Origin: Nocardia carnea NBRC 14403
Lineage (GTDB): Bacteria; Actinomycetota; Actinomycetes; Mycobacteriales; Mycobacteriaceae
Length of the DNA: 64,000 nucleotides
Direction of reading: 5' to 3'
Assembly (NCBI RefSeq): GCF_000308515.1
Contig: NZ_BAFV01000122.1
Location: 1 to 64,000 of the forward strand
Positions 8,584-17,213 of the stretch are shown here, piece by piece. Each line of letters opens with the position of its first letter. Positions within the stretch are counted from its first letter, which is position 1. The translations under genes and the position numbers were made by a program. The notes beneath the pieces are model-generated. The model did no database searches. It worked only from the letters and a program-made list of their open reading frames with translations, and was not told the DNA's origin.

Positions 8584-9096
8584 ATGAATACGAACACCAC
8601 CGAGCACACCGGTACCTCCCGCCTGCCGAATCCGCAGCAACTGGTTCCGGCATTGGGCGAGGTCGGCGCCGCACTGTTCAAGGCCACCGGCAACGGTGCG
8701 ATCCCACGCGCCACGATCGGCCTGGTCCAGCTGCGTGCCGGACAGCTCGTCGGTAGCGCCTATCTGGCCATCCTGCACGCCGGGAACCTGCGCGGGGCCG
8801 GGGGATCCGAGGAACGTATCGCCGCGGTCGCCACCTGGCGCGACGCGCCCTATTTCACCGAGGCCGAACGGGCAGCGCTTGCCCTGGTGGAAGCGGTACT
8901 GCAACCGGCACCGCACGGTGAACGCGTACCCGACGAACTGTACACACGCGTCGCCGAACATTACGACGACGCGGCGCTGGCGACCCTCGCGATGGCCATC
9001 GGACAGGTGAACTTCTTCGTTCCGCTGGCTCTCATCGGCAAACCACTGCCCGGCCGGTCGCCGGCCGAACAGTGGACGCCGGTGCCGACTCGATAG
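8584..9096 (+). CDS. Carboxymuconolactone decarboxylase/AhpD-like protein lacking the CxxC cysteines
   Basis: 170 residues with the AhpD-fold signature LRAGQLVGSAYLAILHAG (about 50-67). In the family this reads xxGCxYCxxxH, with a redox CxxC pair. Here the cysteine positions are Ser58 and Leu61, while His65 is kept. Peroxidase or disulfide chemistry is therefore unlikely; a fold-only, structural or altered catalytic role is possible. Such genes are the classic partners of ECF41 sigma factors, which fits the context. A strong hairpin follows. Confidence 0.8.
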   Translation: MNTNTTEHTGTSRLPNPQQLVPALGEVGAALFKATGNGAIPRATIGLVQLRAGQLVGSAYLAILHAGNLRGAGGSEERIAAVATWRDAPYFTEAERAALALVEAVLQPAPHGERVPDELYTRVAEHYDDAALATLAMAIGQVNFFVPLALIGKPLPGRSPAEQWTPVPTR

Positions 9097-9115
9097 GTCA
9101 AAATTCCGGTGGCAG

Positions 9116-9140
9116 GGCCGGGGCAACCGTTGCCCCGGCC
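9116..9140 (+). terminator. Hairpin terminator after the ECF41-controlled operon
   Basis: GGCCGGGGCAAC, one base, then its exact complement. In practice this is a 9-11 bp GC stem with a small loop, 20 bp after the last stop. There is no U-tract, as is usual in high-GC actinobacteria. Confidence 0.6.
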
Positions 9141-9465
9141 GAATGCCTGGCGAACCCGATCGTCCCATCGCTGGGCCGGGCCCGACCTGCCGTCGAGGAA
9201 CTGTGCGTGCCCGCCGTGCCAGGTACGAGCAGTGAACGTCCCCCGGGATCCTGGTCGGTTCCGGTGCCCAGGTCGTAGCCTCGAAACCATGACCTCGAGC
9301 GATCGGGCCGATGAAGTCTGCGGCGGCCGGTGTTCCCGGGAGCAGCAACACGACATGCGCCGGGAACACCAGCGCGGCAACCGCGGCGGTTGCAGCAGGA
9401 TCGGCTCCGCTCAGGTCGCTGGAGTGCACCGTGGGGACACCGGGGCGGGGCCAGGAGGCGGGGGC
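9141..9465. other. Intergenic stretch without supported gene
   Basis: About 325 bp between the operon terminator and the sugar dehydrogenase start. Open frames exist on both strands, but none has recognisable sequence or a good start. The in-frame upstream extension of the dehydrogenase reads as Arg/Gly/Cys-rich noise. No promoter recognised. Confidence 0.5.
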
Positions 9466-10611
9466 GTGCGGGCGTCGACGACCGGGTGGCGACGATTGAC
9501 TGGGCAAGGACGGTTGACGGGGCGGGGACGTTTCACCGGGTTCTTCGGCCCGATTCTGGTCGCCGGCGTGCTGGTCGCGTGCACCCCCGGTCCGAGCACG
9601 GATCCGACGGGTCCCGCTTCGACCGAACCCCAGGCCGCTTCATCTTCTTCCTCGCCGGACGCGATGGTTACGACCATCACGACAGACCTCGCCGCGCCCT
9701 GGGCAGTCGCATTCCACGGCGATACGGCGCTCGTGAGCGAACGGGATTCCGCGCGCATTCTCGAACTCGATGCCGAGGGCAACCCGCGCGAGGTCGGTGT
9801 GATCGCGGGGGTCGCGCCGGCCGGTGAGGGTGGCTTGCTGGGGATCGCCGTGCGCGAGGGCAGCCTCTACGCCTATTACACGGCCGGTAGCGAGAACCGG
9901 ATCGAACGATTCGAGCTCACCGGAGAGCCCGGCAGTCTCGGTCTCGGTGCCGGGGAAATGCTGCTGGACGGTATCCCGGCCGCCCGGTTCCACAACGGTG
10001 GCCGGATCGCTTTCGGACCCGACGGGATGCTGTATGCCACCGTCGGTGATGCCGGAGATCGTGGCAGCGCGCAGGACCGTAACGCACCCACCGGCAAGAT
10101 TCTGCGGATGACTACGGACGGGCGGGCGCCCGAGGACAACCCCTTACCCGGGTCGCGGGTCTACAGCTACGGCCACCGCAACCCTCAGGGTCTCGCGTGG
10201 TCCGCGGACGGCACCCTGTATTCGAGCGAGTTCGGGCAGGACACGTGGGATGAGCTCAATGTGATCGAACCGGGCGGCAACTATGGCTGGCCCGAGGTCG
10301 AAGGTATCGCCGGCCGTGCCGGTTTCATCGATCCGGTTCAGCAGTGGCGGCCGGATGAAGCGAGCCCGAGCGGTATGGCGATCAGCGGCGGGACCCTCTA
10401 CCTCGCGAACCTGCGCGGCGAGCGGCTGCGGCAGATCCCGCTCGACGACCTCGCCACCTCGACCGAACATCTCGTCGGCGAGTACGGGCGTCTGCGCGAT
10501 GTCACCGTCGCGCCCGACGGTGCACTGTGGGTGCTGACCAACAACACCGACGGTCGCGGCGAACCCGCCCCCGGCGACGACCGCATACTGCGCGTGGGAA
10601 TCGGCCACTGA
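9466..10611 (+). CDS. PQQ-dependent sugar dehydrogenase-type lipoprotein (six-bladed propeller)
   Basis: 381 residues. GTG 9466 is chosen for GGAGG 8-10 bp upstream and because an exported lipoprotein signal follows: an arginine-rich n-region, a hydrophobic core and lipobox LVAC (Cys about 39). A Ser-rich linker leads into the Asd/Gdh-like propeller, with LAAPWAVAF, FHNGGRIAFGPDGMLYATVGDAG, YSYGHRNPQG and GGNYGWPEVEG. The His in FHNGG and the Arg-Asn in GHRN are the usual catalytic and PQQ or calcium positions. Known role: sugar oxidation at the outer membrane face. No PQQ synthesis genes are in the window. Confidence 0.85.
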   Translation: MRASTTGWRRLTGQGRLTGRGRFTGFFGPILVAGVLVACTPGPSTDPTGPASTEPQAASSSSSPDAMVTTITTDLAAPWAVAFHGDTALVSERDSARILELDAEGNPREVGVIAGVAPAGEGGLLGIAVREGSLYAYYTAGSENRIERFELTGEPGSLGLGAGEMLLDGIPAARFHNGGRIAFGPDGMLYATVGDAGDRGSAQDRNAPTGKILRMTTDGRAPEDNPLPGSRVYSYGHRNPQGLAWSADGTLYSSEFGQDTWDELNVIEPGGNYGWPEVEGIAGRAGFIDPVQQWRPDEASPSGMAISGGTLYLANLRGERLRQIPLDDLATSTEHLVGEYGRLRDVTVAPDGALWVLTNNTDGRGEPAPGDDRILRVGIGH

Positions 10612-10669
10612 CCCCGGGAGCTCAGGGCGGCAGGCGGGAAGGGTTTGACGAAATAGCCGAGCGCCCCTG

Positions 10670-11603
10670 CATCATTGGCCGACCTGGGGTTCGGACCGGA
10701 TCGTCGAATACCTCGAGCTGCAACGCGACCTGTACGGCTATCTGCACGATCAGACACTGCGGCTCATCAATCAGGGGTTCGTCGGCAGTGAGATCGCGGA
10801 GATGCTGGAGCCGCCGCCCGCGCTGCGCAGGGCGTGGCACAGTCGCGGCTATTACGGCTCGCTGAGCCATAACGTCAAAGGTATCTACCAGCGCTATATG
10901 GGTTGGTTCGACGGTAATCCCGCGCATCTGTGGGAGCATCCTCCCCGCCGAATCGGCCCGCGGCATGTGGAGGCTATGGGCGGTGCGGACGCGGTCCTCG
11001 ACAAGGCATACGGCGCCTATCGTGACGGCGATTTCCGCTGGGTCGCGTAGCTGGTGAACTACGTGATCTTTGCCGACCCGGCCAACACCGCGGCGAAAAA
11101 ACTGCAGGCCGGCGCCTTCGAACAGCTCGGGTACGGGTCGGAGAACGCCACCTGGCGCAACTTCTATCTCTCCGGCGCGACCGAATTGCGCAGCGGGTCG
11201 TTCGGCACTCCGGTCACCACCGACAGTGCCGGGTTGGCGGCGGCGCTGACGGTCGAGATGGTCTTCGACGCCATGGCGGTGCAGCTCGACGGACCGAAAA
11301 GCCTGGGACCGGCGGATCGTCATGGACTGGCGTATCCGCGATGAGCGGCGCACCCACCGGACCGAACTGCGCAACGGTGTACTCGTCCACTACGACCTAC
11401 CGCGCGACCACTCCGGTCCGGCACCCGTGGCCGCGTTCGACCTCACCAAGGCGACACTGTTGAGCGTGCTGCCCGGCGGCGGGGATTTCGCTGCCGTCGT
11501 GCAGGCAGGGGATATCCGCGTCACCGGTAACCCTGCGGCGCTCCAGCAGGTCAAAGAACTCCTGGACAGTGCCGACCCGGAATTCGGGATAGTCACACGT
11601 TGA
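10670..11603 (+). pseudogene. Alkyl/aryl-sulfatase (SdsA1/BDS1 family) C-terminal remnant
   Basis: Three fragments in two frames together read as the C-terminal half of an alkylsulfatase: HHWPTWGSDRIVEYL, then QRDLYGYLHDQTLRLINQG, RGYYGSLSHNVKGIYQRYMG and GNPAHLWEHPP. The metallo-beta-lactamase catalytic half with HxHxDH is absent. A TAG at 11048-11050 replaces an expected GAG in DFRWVA-LVNYV, and the frame continues after it. An extra A in the run 11297-11300 shifts the frame before KAWDRRIVMDWR. The final fragment ends at a TGA at 11601. Truncation, nonsense mutation and frameshift together make it a decayed gene. Confidence 0.85.
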
Positions 11604-11622
11604 TCCGGCCGGTGCTCTTGTC

Positions 11623-11652
11623 CTCGGGCCCGGTGGGGTTGCCGGGCCCGAG
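11623..11652 (+). terminator. GC-rich hairpin after the alkylsulfatase remnant
   Basis: CTCGGGCCCG and its exact complement CGGGCCCGAG flank a 10-base loop, 20 bp after the pseudogene's final stop. Probably the original gene's terminator. Confidence 0.55.
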
Positions 11653-11763
11653 CGCAGGAGGCCTGCCGGGCCTAACCCCGGTACGGTAGCCCTTGTCCAC
11701 CTGCGGATCCCGTAGGGGTCTGTCTCCGGGCGAGGCATCGGGCTACTCGGACGAGGTGTGGGA

Positions 11764-12276
11764 ATGCTGGACGGGATACGTGCGACGGTGCTGGTAGCGG
11801 CGACCGTGGCCACCGGTTTCATGGCGGGTGTGTTCGGCACCTACGCGCTGGCGGTCATGCCCGGGCTGCGGTCGACGGACGACCGGACGTTCATCGGCTC
11901 GTTTCAGGCCATGGACCGGGCGATCGTGAACCCCCTGTTCCTGGCGACCTTCATGGGGGCGCTCATCCTGTCGGTGGCGGCGGCGCTGCTGCAACTCGGC
12001 GAGGGTCGTTCGTCCGTACTCGTGTGGACGGCGGCCGCGGCGGTGCTCTACCTGGTGGCGGTCGTGGTCACCGTGGCGGTTCATCTGCCGCTCAACGACG
12101 CGCTGAAAGCTGCCGGCGCGCCGGCGGAGATGACGGACCCGGCGGGGGTGCGGGCGGCGTTCGACGAGGCGCGGTGGGTGACGTGGAATTACGTCCGCGT
12201 GGTGACGAGCGGGGTGGCGTTCGGGTGCCTGGCGTGGGCGCTGGTGCAGTGGGGGCGGGTGCAGGCGGCCGGTTGA
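11764..12276 (+). CDS. DUF1772 (anthrone oxygenase-like) membrane protein
   Basis: 170 residues, four membrane segments. The N-terminal TGFMAGVFGTYALAVMPGL and the polar HLPLNDAL after segment three are typical of DUF1772 proteins, some of which are called anthrone oxygenase-like. The C-terminal WVTWNYVRVVTS supports the family. Substrate unknown. ATG 11764 is preferred over GTG 11758 because GAGG sits 7 bp upstream. Single gene after a terminator. Confidence 0.8.
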   Translation: MLDGIRATVLVAATVATGFMAGVFGTYALAVMPGLRSTDDRTFIGSFQAMDRAIVNPLFLATFMGALILSVAAALLQLGEGRSSVLVWTAAAAVLYLVAVVVTVAVHLPLNDALKAAGAPAEMTDPAGVRAAFDEARWVTWNYVRVVTSGVAFGCLAWALVQWGRVQAAG

Positions 12277-12547
12277 CCACATACCGGTCCGCGGCGGATC
12301 GGCGCGCGTTGCGGCGTATTCCGTTGGTTCGGTGGCCGGCGGACGACGGTCCACGCGTATCGCGGTGGTCGGTCCGCTCGGCCGCCGACCCGGTTCGTCT
12401 CGGCGTCACGCACAGCGGGGCCGCGCATCCTATGCCGGCGCGGACGCAGGATCACCTGCCGTCCGGGCTTCCCGGGTGCCCGATTCGTGCGGTCCGTGAC
12501 GACTGTCCGCGGCGGTCCGGCGGTGGTTCCTCTGGCTCCGGTGGGCG

Positions 12548-13615
12548 CTATTCGTAGCGTACGGTCACCGATGGGGTGTCCGGAACGGCCTGGCAGGTGA
12601 GGATGTAGCCCTCGTCGAGATCGTCGTCGGTGAGAGCGTCGTTGACGCGCATGGTGGCCTTGCCTTCGGTAAGTTTGGCCATGCAGGTGGCACAGTTGCC
12701 GGATTCGCAGGAGAACGGGGGAGTCAGGCCGGCTCGGCGGGCGCTTTCGAGGAGTGTTTCGCCGTCGCGGCGGGGGACGGATTTCTTCTTCCGGTTGATG
12801 AATATGGTGACTGTGCCCTCTTCGGTGGCCGCGGGATCGGGCGACTGGGCTGCGGGGGCCGGCACTGCCTGTGCGCCGGAAGATTCGGCAGCCGGAGCCG
12901 AGGTGGGTGGTGCGGGTTTCGCGGGGGCGGCGCCACCGAAGCGTTCCGAGAAGATCCGGCCCGGGCCGGGGAGTGCGTTCTCCACCAGTTCCATGAACGG
13001 TTCGGGGCCGCAGATATAGGCATCGCCCGCGGTGTTCTCGCCGACGAATTCCAGAACCTTCGCCGCGTCCACGTACCCGTGTTCGTCGTCGCGGTGCCGG
13101 ACGACGGTCAACCGGTCCGGATACTTCGCCACCAGTTCGTTCAGTGCGGCTTCGAAAATCGCCGACGGCCGGTCGCGGTCGGCGCACAGCAGCCGGACCG
13201 TGCGGTCGGTGCTCGCCAGGGTGCTCTTGGCCAGCGAGATGATCGGGGTGATACCGCTGCCGCCGGAGAAGCCGAGCACCGGGACTTCGCCGTCGCGCAG
13301 GCAGAACCGGCCGGTGGGCACGGTCAGTTCGACCTCGTCGCCCTCGCTGATGTTGTCGTGCATCCAGTTCGACACCGTCCCGCCGGGGACCCGTTTCACC
13401 GTGGTCATGAACTCGGTATCGGTTTCGGGGGCGCTGGACATCGAATACGACCGGAACAGCGGTTTGCCGTCGACGGTGACCTTGAAGGTGCAGAACTGCC
13501 CGGCCTGATAGGAGAACGGCCCGTCGTCCGGTTCCAGCACGAAGGTGCGGGTATCGGGTGTTTCCTTGACGATCCGGATCACTTTCGCGCGCCGGAACAA
13601 CGGTGGTCTCGCCAT
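12548..13615 (-). CDS. KshB-like FAD/NAD(P) oxidoreductase with C-terminal 2Fe-2S ferredoxin domain
   Basis: 355 residues. The FAD-binding domain carries RSYS (55-58); the NAD(P) domain has GFSGGSGITPI (115-125) and CGPEPFMELVE. After an Ala/Pro-rich linker comes a plant-type 2Fe-2S domain with C303, C308, C311 and C341. The architecture and length match KshB and similar reductases that feed electrons to Rieske oxygenases. No oxygenase lies beside it; the only one in the window is at 33956-35218, under the same palindromic operator, so it is the inferred partner. AAGGAGG lies 5 bp before ATG 13615. Divergent from the CoA ligase operon. Confidence 0.85.
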   Translation of the reverse strand: MARPPLFRRAKVIRIVKETPDTRTFVLEPDDGPFSYQAGQFCTFKVTVDGKPLFRSYSMSSAPETDTEFMTTVKRVPGGTVSNWMHDNISEGDEVELTVPTGRFCLRDGEVPVLGFSGGSGITPIISLAKSTLASTDRTVRLLCADRDRPSAIFEAALNELVAKYPDRLTVVRHRDDEHGYVDAAKVLEFVGENTAGDAYICGPEPFMELVENALPGPGRIFSERFGGAAPAKPAPPTSAPAAESSGAQAVPAPAAQSPDPAATEEGTVTIFINRKKKSVPRRDGETLLESARRAGLTPPFSCESGNCATCMAKLTEGKATMRVNDALTDDDLDEGYILTCQAVPDTPSVTVRYE

Positions 13616-13651
13616 GGTCGCCTCCTTCTGGTAGTAAGATTCTATCCAGGC

Positions 13652-13666
13652 GAGAATAGTATTCTC
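13652..13666. promoter_or_regulatory. Operator site A: perfect 15-bp palindrome (reductase / CoA ligase)
   Basis: GAGAATAGTATTCTC, a perfect 7+1+7 palindrome, 37 bp before the reductase start and 50 bp before the CoA ligase start. Its centre TAGTAT resembles a -10 hexamer on both strands, so a bound TetR would block both promoters. Confidence 0.8.
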
Positions 13667-13715
13667 AAATTCGGATAGGAACAGCGATGAAGTGCTATCG
13701 GATCGGGGGCGGCAG

Positions 13716-15254
13716 ATGAGTGAGGCCACAGTGCCCGCGGGGGTTCCCGAGCCCACAGCGCCGGCGGGCGCACCGGAGTCTGCTGCGCCCGCGGGTGCAT
13801 CGGAATCTGCGGTGCCTGCGGGTGTGCCGGAGACGGCAGTGTCGGCAAGGCGGACGGAGCCCGCCGTCCTCGCATTCGAGGAAAATGAGTACACCCGCTC
13901 CGATCTGGACGCCATGGCCGACGGCCTGGCCGAGGCGCTGGCCACACGCGGGGTCCGGTCCGGTACGCGGGTGGCGTTGATGTCGTCCAATCGGCCCGAA
14001 TTCGTGACCGCGGTGCTGGCGATCTGGCGGCTGGGAGCTGCCGTGGTGCTGCTGAGCCCGGCGTGGAAGGACACCGAGGTCGCGCACGCGCTGGAGATCA
14101 CCGGCGCCCGGCACGCCGTCGGTGATCATCCGGTGCTCGCCGGTCTCACCGAGATGGTGTCGCTGGACGACCCGCTGCCCGCCGTCACGCGGACATTCGT
14201 GACCCCGGATCCGGCCGCCGACGCCGTCCTCGTGTTCAGTTCCGGCACCACCGGCTTGCCGAAAGCGGTGCGCCATACGCACGGATCCTTCGCGGCGGCC
14301 GTGCGGCACTGGCAGGACGCGCTCGGGCTGAGTCCCGCCGATCGGATCCAGGTTGCTACGCCGCCCTCGCATATCCTCGGCATCCTCAATATCGTCACCG
14401 CCCTCGAAACCGGCTGCTGGGTGCGGTTGCATCGCCGGTTCGACCTGCAGAGGGTGCTTGCGCACATCCAATCCGACCGGATCACCATCGAGATGGCGGT
14501 CGCGCCGATCGCCCTGGCCATGGCGCAGTATCCGGATCTGGAGTCCTACGATCTGTCCTCGCTGCGTTACATCATGTGGGGTGCGACGCCGGTGACGGCC
14601 AGCGTCGCCGAAACCGTGACCCGCCGGACCGGCGTCACCTGGCTCCCCGCGTACGGGGCGAGTGAACTGCCGGTGATCGCGTGCAGTCCGCTCGACGGGC
14701 CACGGCTGGACAGTGTCGGCAAGGCCGTGCCCGGGGTCGAGGTGCGGGTGGTGTCGCTGGACGACGGGAAACCCGTATCCCCGGGGGAAGACGGCGAGAT
14801 CCAGCTGCGCGCGGCGTCGGTGATGGCCGGGTATCTCCCCGAATCCGCGACCGCGGCCGCATTCGACGACGGCTGGTACCGCACCGGTGATGTCGGAAAC
14901 CTGGACACCGGCGGCTGGCTGCGGCTCACCGACCGGTCCAAGGAAATGATCAAGGTCCGTGGTTTCCAGGTGGCGCCCGCGGAGATCGAAACCGTCCTGC
15001 ACGGCCACGACGCGGTGTCGGACTGCGCGGTGTTCGGGATCCCGGACGGCGCGAACGGGGAGGCGATCGTGGCCGCGGTCGCGATCGCCGCGCCCGTAAC
15101 GGCCGACGAGCTGATGGCCACGGTCGAACAGCGGCTGGCCGGCTACAAGCGGTTGCGGCAGGTGCTGTTCGTGGACGAAATCCCGCGCCTGCCATCCGGC
15201 AAGGTGCTGCGGCGAGTGCTGAAGGAGCGTTATGGACGTCCGGCTGACGAGTGA
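13716..15254 (+). CDS. Acyl-CoA ligase (FadD-type AMP-binding enzyme)
   Basis: 512 residues; activates a carboxylic acid to its CoA thioester through an acyl-adenylate. Core motifs are SSGTTGLPK (about 175-183), YGASELP, WYRTGDVG, KEMIKVRGFQVAPAEIE and the C-terminal PSGKVLRR with the catalytic lysine. It is unusual in having an N-terminal tail of about 40 residues made of PAGxPE-like repeats ahead of the enzyme. First gene of a four-gene operon under operator A; its end overlaps the next gene by 23 bp. ATG 13716 has a G-rich site upstream. Probably the entry step for the imported substrate; acid specificity cannot be read. Confidence 0.88.
   Translation: MSEATVPAGVPEPTAPAGAPESAAPAGASESAVPAGVPETAVSARRTEPAVLAFEENEYTRSDLDAMADGLAEALATRGVRSGTRVALMSSNRPEFVTAVLAIWRLGAAVVLLSPAWKDTEVAHALEITGARHAVGDHPVLAGLTEMVSLDDPLPAVTRTFVTPDPAADAVLVFSSGTTGLPKAVRHTHGSFAAAVRHWQDALGLSPADRIQVATPPSHILGILNIVTALETGCWVRLHRRFDLQRVLAHIQSDRITIEMAVAPIALAMAQYPDLESYDLSSLRYIMWGATPVTASVAETVTRRTGVTWLPAYGASELPVIACSPLDGPRLDSVGKAVPGVEVRVVSLDDGKPVSPGEDGEIQLRAASVMAGYLPESATAAAFDDGWYRTGDVGNLDTGGWLRLTDRSKEMIKVRGFQVAPAEIETVLHGHDAVSDCAVFGIPDGANGEAIVAAVAIAAPVTADELMATVEQRLAGYKRLRQVLFVDEIPRLPSGKVLRRVLKERYGRPADE
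13731..13850 (+). repeat. Degenerate tandem repeat inside CoA ligase 5' end
   Basis: About five imperfect 20-30 bp units, each coding P-A-G-x-x-E-[ST] variants, lie head to tail in the first 45 codons. Copies differ mostly at third positions, which suggests old slippage under selection to stay in frame. Confidence 0.6.
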
Positions 15255-16137
15255 ACAGCGGCAACTCCGGGACGCGGCCGCGAAACTGGCCGACGAGCTG
15301 GGGCCCGGATCGGTTCTGGACCTGGCCGACGAGAAACGCCGGGCCCGGCTCGAGGACGCGGTGGCGGCGACCGGGTTCCGGGATCTGCGGTCCGACGGCG
15401 CATCCGGGGTAGAGGTCGCGCTGGTCGCCGAGGAATTCGGGCGCGGGCTGGTGGATGTCGCATTGCTCGGGCCGGTACTCGCCGATGATCTGCACGGCCG
15501 GTCCGACGGCGATACCTCGCGGTGGACGATCGCGGTGGAGGGGAACGCGATCGACGCCCGCGGCAGCGATCGGGTGCTGAAGCTGGAGGGTGGCCGGCTG
15601 CTGGCCGGGCCGGTCGGCGACGCTCTCCCCGGCGCCGACCTCACCCGCGGTACCGCGGCCGCCGTCGGACCGTGGGAGCCGCGCGGGGATATCTCCGACG
15701 CCCATCGCGACCGCTGGCAGGCGCTGGCGCTCACCACCACCTGCGCCGATCTGGTCGGTACGGCACGCGGTGCACAGCGGCTCGCGGTGGAGTACGCGAA
15801 AATGCGCGAGCAATACGGCAATTCGATCGGCTCCTATCAAGCGGTGGCGCATCTGCTGGCCGAAAGCGAGGCGCTGATTGAAGGGTCGATCAGCGTGCTG
15901 TGGCATGCCGCCTGGGCCGTCGACGAACTCGAGCCGGCCGAGGCGCTGCGCGCGGCCCGGATCGCCAAGATCTACGCCGCCCGCGCCACCCGCACCGTCT
16001 GCGAAACCGCCATCCAGGTGCACGGCGGAATCGGCAACACCTGGGAATGCCTGGCCCACGTGTATCTACGGCGGGCCCTGGTGTCCACCGAACTGTTTCC
16101 CGTACGCCTGGAGGAGGCCGGTCTTGGACTATCGTGA
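15232..16137 (+). CDS. Acyl-CoA dehydrogenase, short subunit type (FadE, heteromer partner)
   Basis: 301 residues, shorter than the usual ~380. The C-terminal half is clear: MREQYGNSIGSYQAVAHLLAESEALIE and TAIQVHGGIGNTWE. The N-terminal half is reduced. Mycobacterial FadE pairs with a short and a normal subunit form alpha2beta2 enzymes sharing one active site, and the next gene is the normal-length partner. It overlaps the ligase before it (23 bp) and the partner after it (14 bp). Predicted role: first oxidation of the CoA ester made by the ligase. Confidence 0.82.
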   Translation: MDVRLTSEQRQLRDAAAKLADELGPGSVLDLADEKRRARLEDAVAATGFRDLRSDGASGVEVALVAEEFGRGLVDVALLGPVLADDLHGRSDGDTSRWTIAVEGNAIDARGSDRVLKLEGGRLLAGPVGDALPGADLTRGTAAAVGPWEPRGDISDAHRDRWQALALTTTCADLVGTARGAQRLAVEYAKMREQYGNSIGSYQAVAHLLAESEALIEGSISVLWHAAWAVDELEPAEALRAARIAKIYAARATRTVCETAIQVHGGIGNTWECLAHVYLRRALVSTELFPVRLEEAGLGLS

Positions 16138-17212
16138 TTCCCCGGAAGAAGCAGCATTCCGGCAGCGGCTGCGCGACTGGCTTGCCGGTGTGGCGGGTAC
16201 ATACCCCACCTCCGGTGACGAGTACTGGGCCCGGCAGGGCGAATGGCATGCCGAGCTGTACCGGGCCGGTTTCTTCGGATTGTCCTGGCCACGCGAGTAC
16301 GGCGGACAGGAACTGCCACCGGTGTACGACGTGATCCTGGACGAGGAACTGGCCATCGCGGGCGCGCCACCACGGCCGAGCCTGGGCTACCTGATCCAGG
16401 GGCTGGGCCGGCACGCGAGCCCCGAACTGTGCCGCAGGTTCCTGCCCGGCATGATCGACGGCAGTCAGCGCTGGTGCCAGGGATTCAGTGAGCCGGGTGC
16501 CGGATCGGATCTGGCCTCGCTCACCACCACCGCCACCCGTACGGGTGACGAGTACGTGATCCACGGGCACAAGATCTGGACCAGCTATTCGGATGTTGCG
16601 GATTGGTGTCTGCTGCTCGCCCGCACCGACCCGGAAGCGCCCCGGCACAAAGGTATCTCGGCGTTCATCATCGCCATGAAACAGCCCGGAGTGGAGCAGC
16701 GGCCGCTGGAAATGATGAGCGGTGTGACGACCGAATTCGGTCAGGTGCTGTTCGACGGCGCACGCGTCCCGGCCGCTCAGATGGTGGGTGCGCCCGGCGA
16801 AGGCTGGAAGCTCGCGATGACCGTGGTCGGGCACGAACGCGAACCCGCCACCCTGGGCTACGCCGCGCGGTACGGAAAACTGGTGCGACAGCTGGCATCC
16901 CGAGTGGACGGTCCGGCGCCGGACGAACTCGCGTGGGCAGCGGTGCAATCGGAGATGCTGCGGCTGCACGTACGCCGGCGCTTGTCCGAACAGCTGGACG
17001 GTGTCACGCACGGACCGCAAGGCTCCCTGGACAAACTGCTCATGACCTGGGTCGACCAAGCGGTCGGGCATGCCGCCCTCACCGTCGCCGGAACCGGTGA
17101 CCAGGAGATGTTCGGTTCCTACCTGTACAGCCGCGCACAGAGCGTGATGGGCGGAACCTCGCAGATCCAGAAGAACATCATCGCCGCACGCATCCTCGGA
17201 TTGGGAGTCTGA
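16124..17212 (+). CDS. Acyl-CoA dehydrogenase, long subunit type (FadE)
   Basis: 362 residues with the family's hallmarks: FGLSWPREYGGQ, WCQGFSEPGAGSDLASL, YVIHGHKIWTS and the C-terminal GGTSQIQKNIIAARILGL. The start is TTG 16124, supported by GAGGAGG 6 bp upstream and by sequence similarity beginning at LDYRDSPEE; no ATG fits. It overlaps the short subunit gene and is followed 2 bp later by the hydratase. Flavoprotein of beta-oxidation; likely heteromer with the preceding product. Confidence 0.86.
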   Translation: MDYRDSPEEAAFRQRLRDWLAGVAGTYPTSGDEYWARQGEWHAELYRAGFFGLSWPREYGGQELPPVYDVILDEELAIAGAPPRPSLGYLIQGLGRHASPELCRRFLPGMIDGSQRWCQGFSEPGAGSDLASLTTTATRTGDEYVIHGHKIWTSYSDVADWCLLLARTDPEAPRHKGISAFIIAMKQPGVEQRPLEMMSGVTTEFGQVLFDGARVPAAQMVGAPGEGWKLAMTVVGHEREPATLGYAARYGKLVRQLASRVDGPAPDELAWAAVQSEMLRLHVRRRLSEQLDGVTHGPQGSLDKLLMTWVDQAVGHAALTVAGTGDQEMFGSYLYSRAQSVMGGTSQIQKNIIAARILGLGV

Positions 17213-17213
17213 A

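Noticed and set aside
9109..9465. N-terminal extension of the sugar dehydrogenase
   Set aside because: Would bury the lipoprotein signal peptide 120 residues inside; GTG 9466 has a good ribosome binding site.
10622..11374. Intact gene opposite the alkylsulfatase remnant
   Set aside because: The minus frame shows no family sequence, whereas the plus fragments align in order with alkylsulfatases.
13695..15821. 708-codon minus-strand open frame
   Set aside because: Lies opposite the CoA ligase and dehydrogenase genes, which have clear conserved motifs; the minus translation is low-complexity Arg/Ser/His/Gly sequence.
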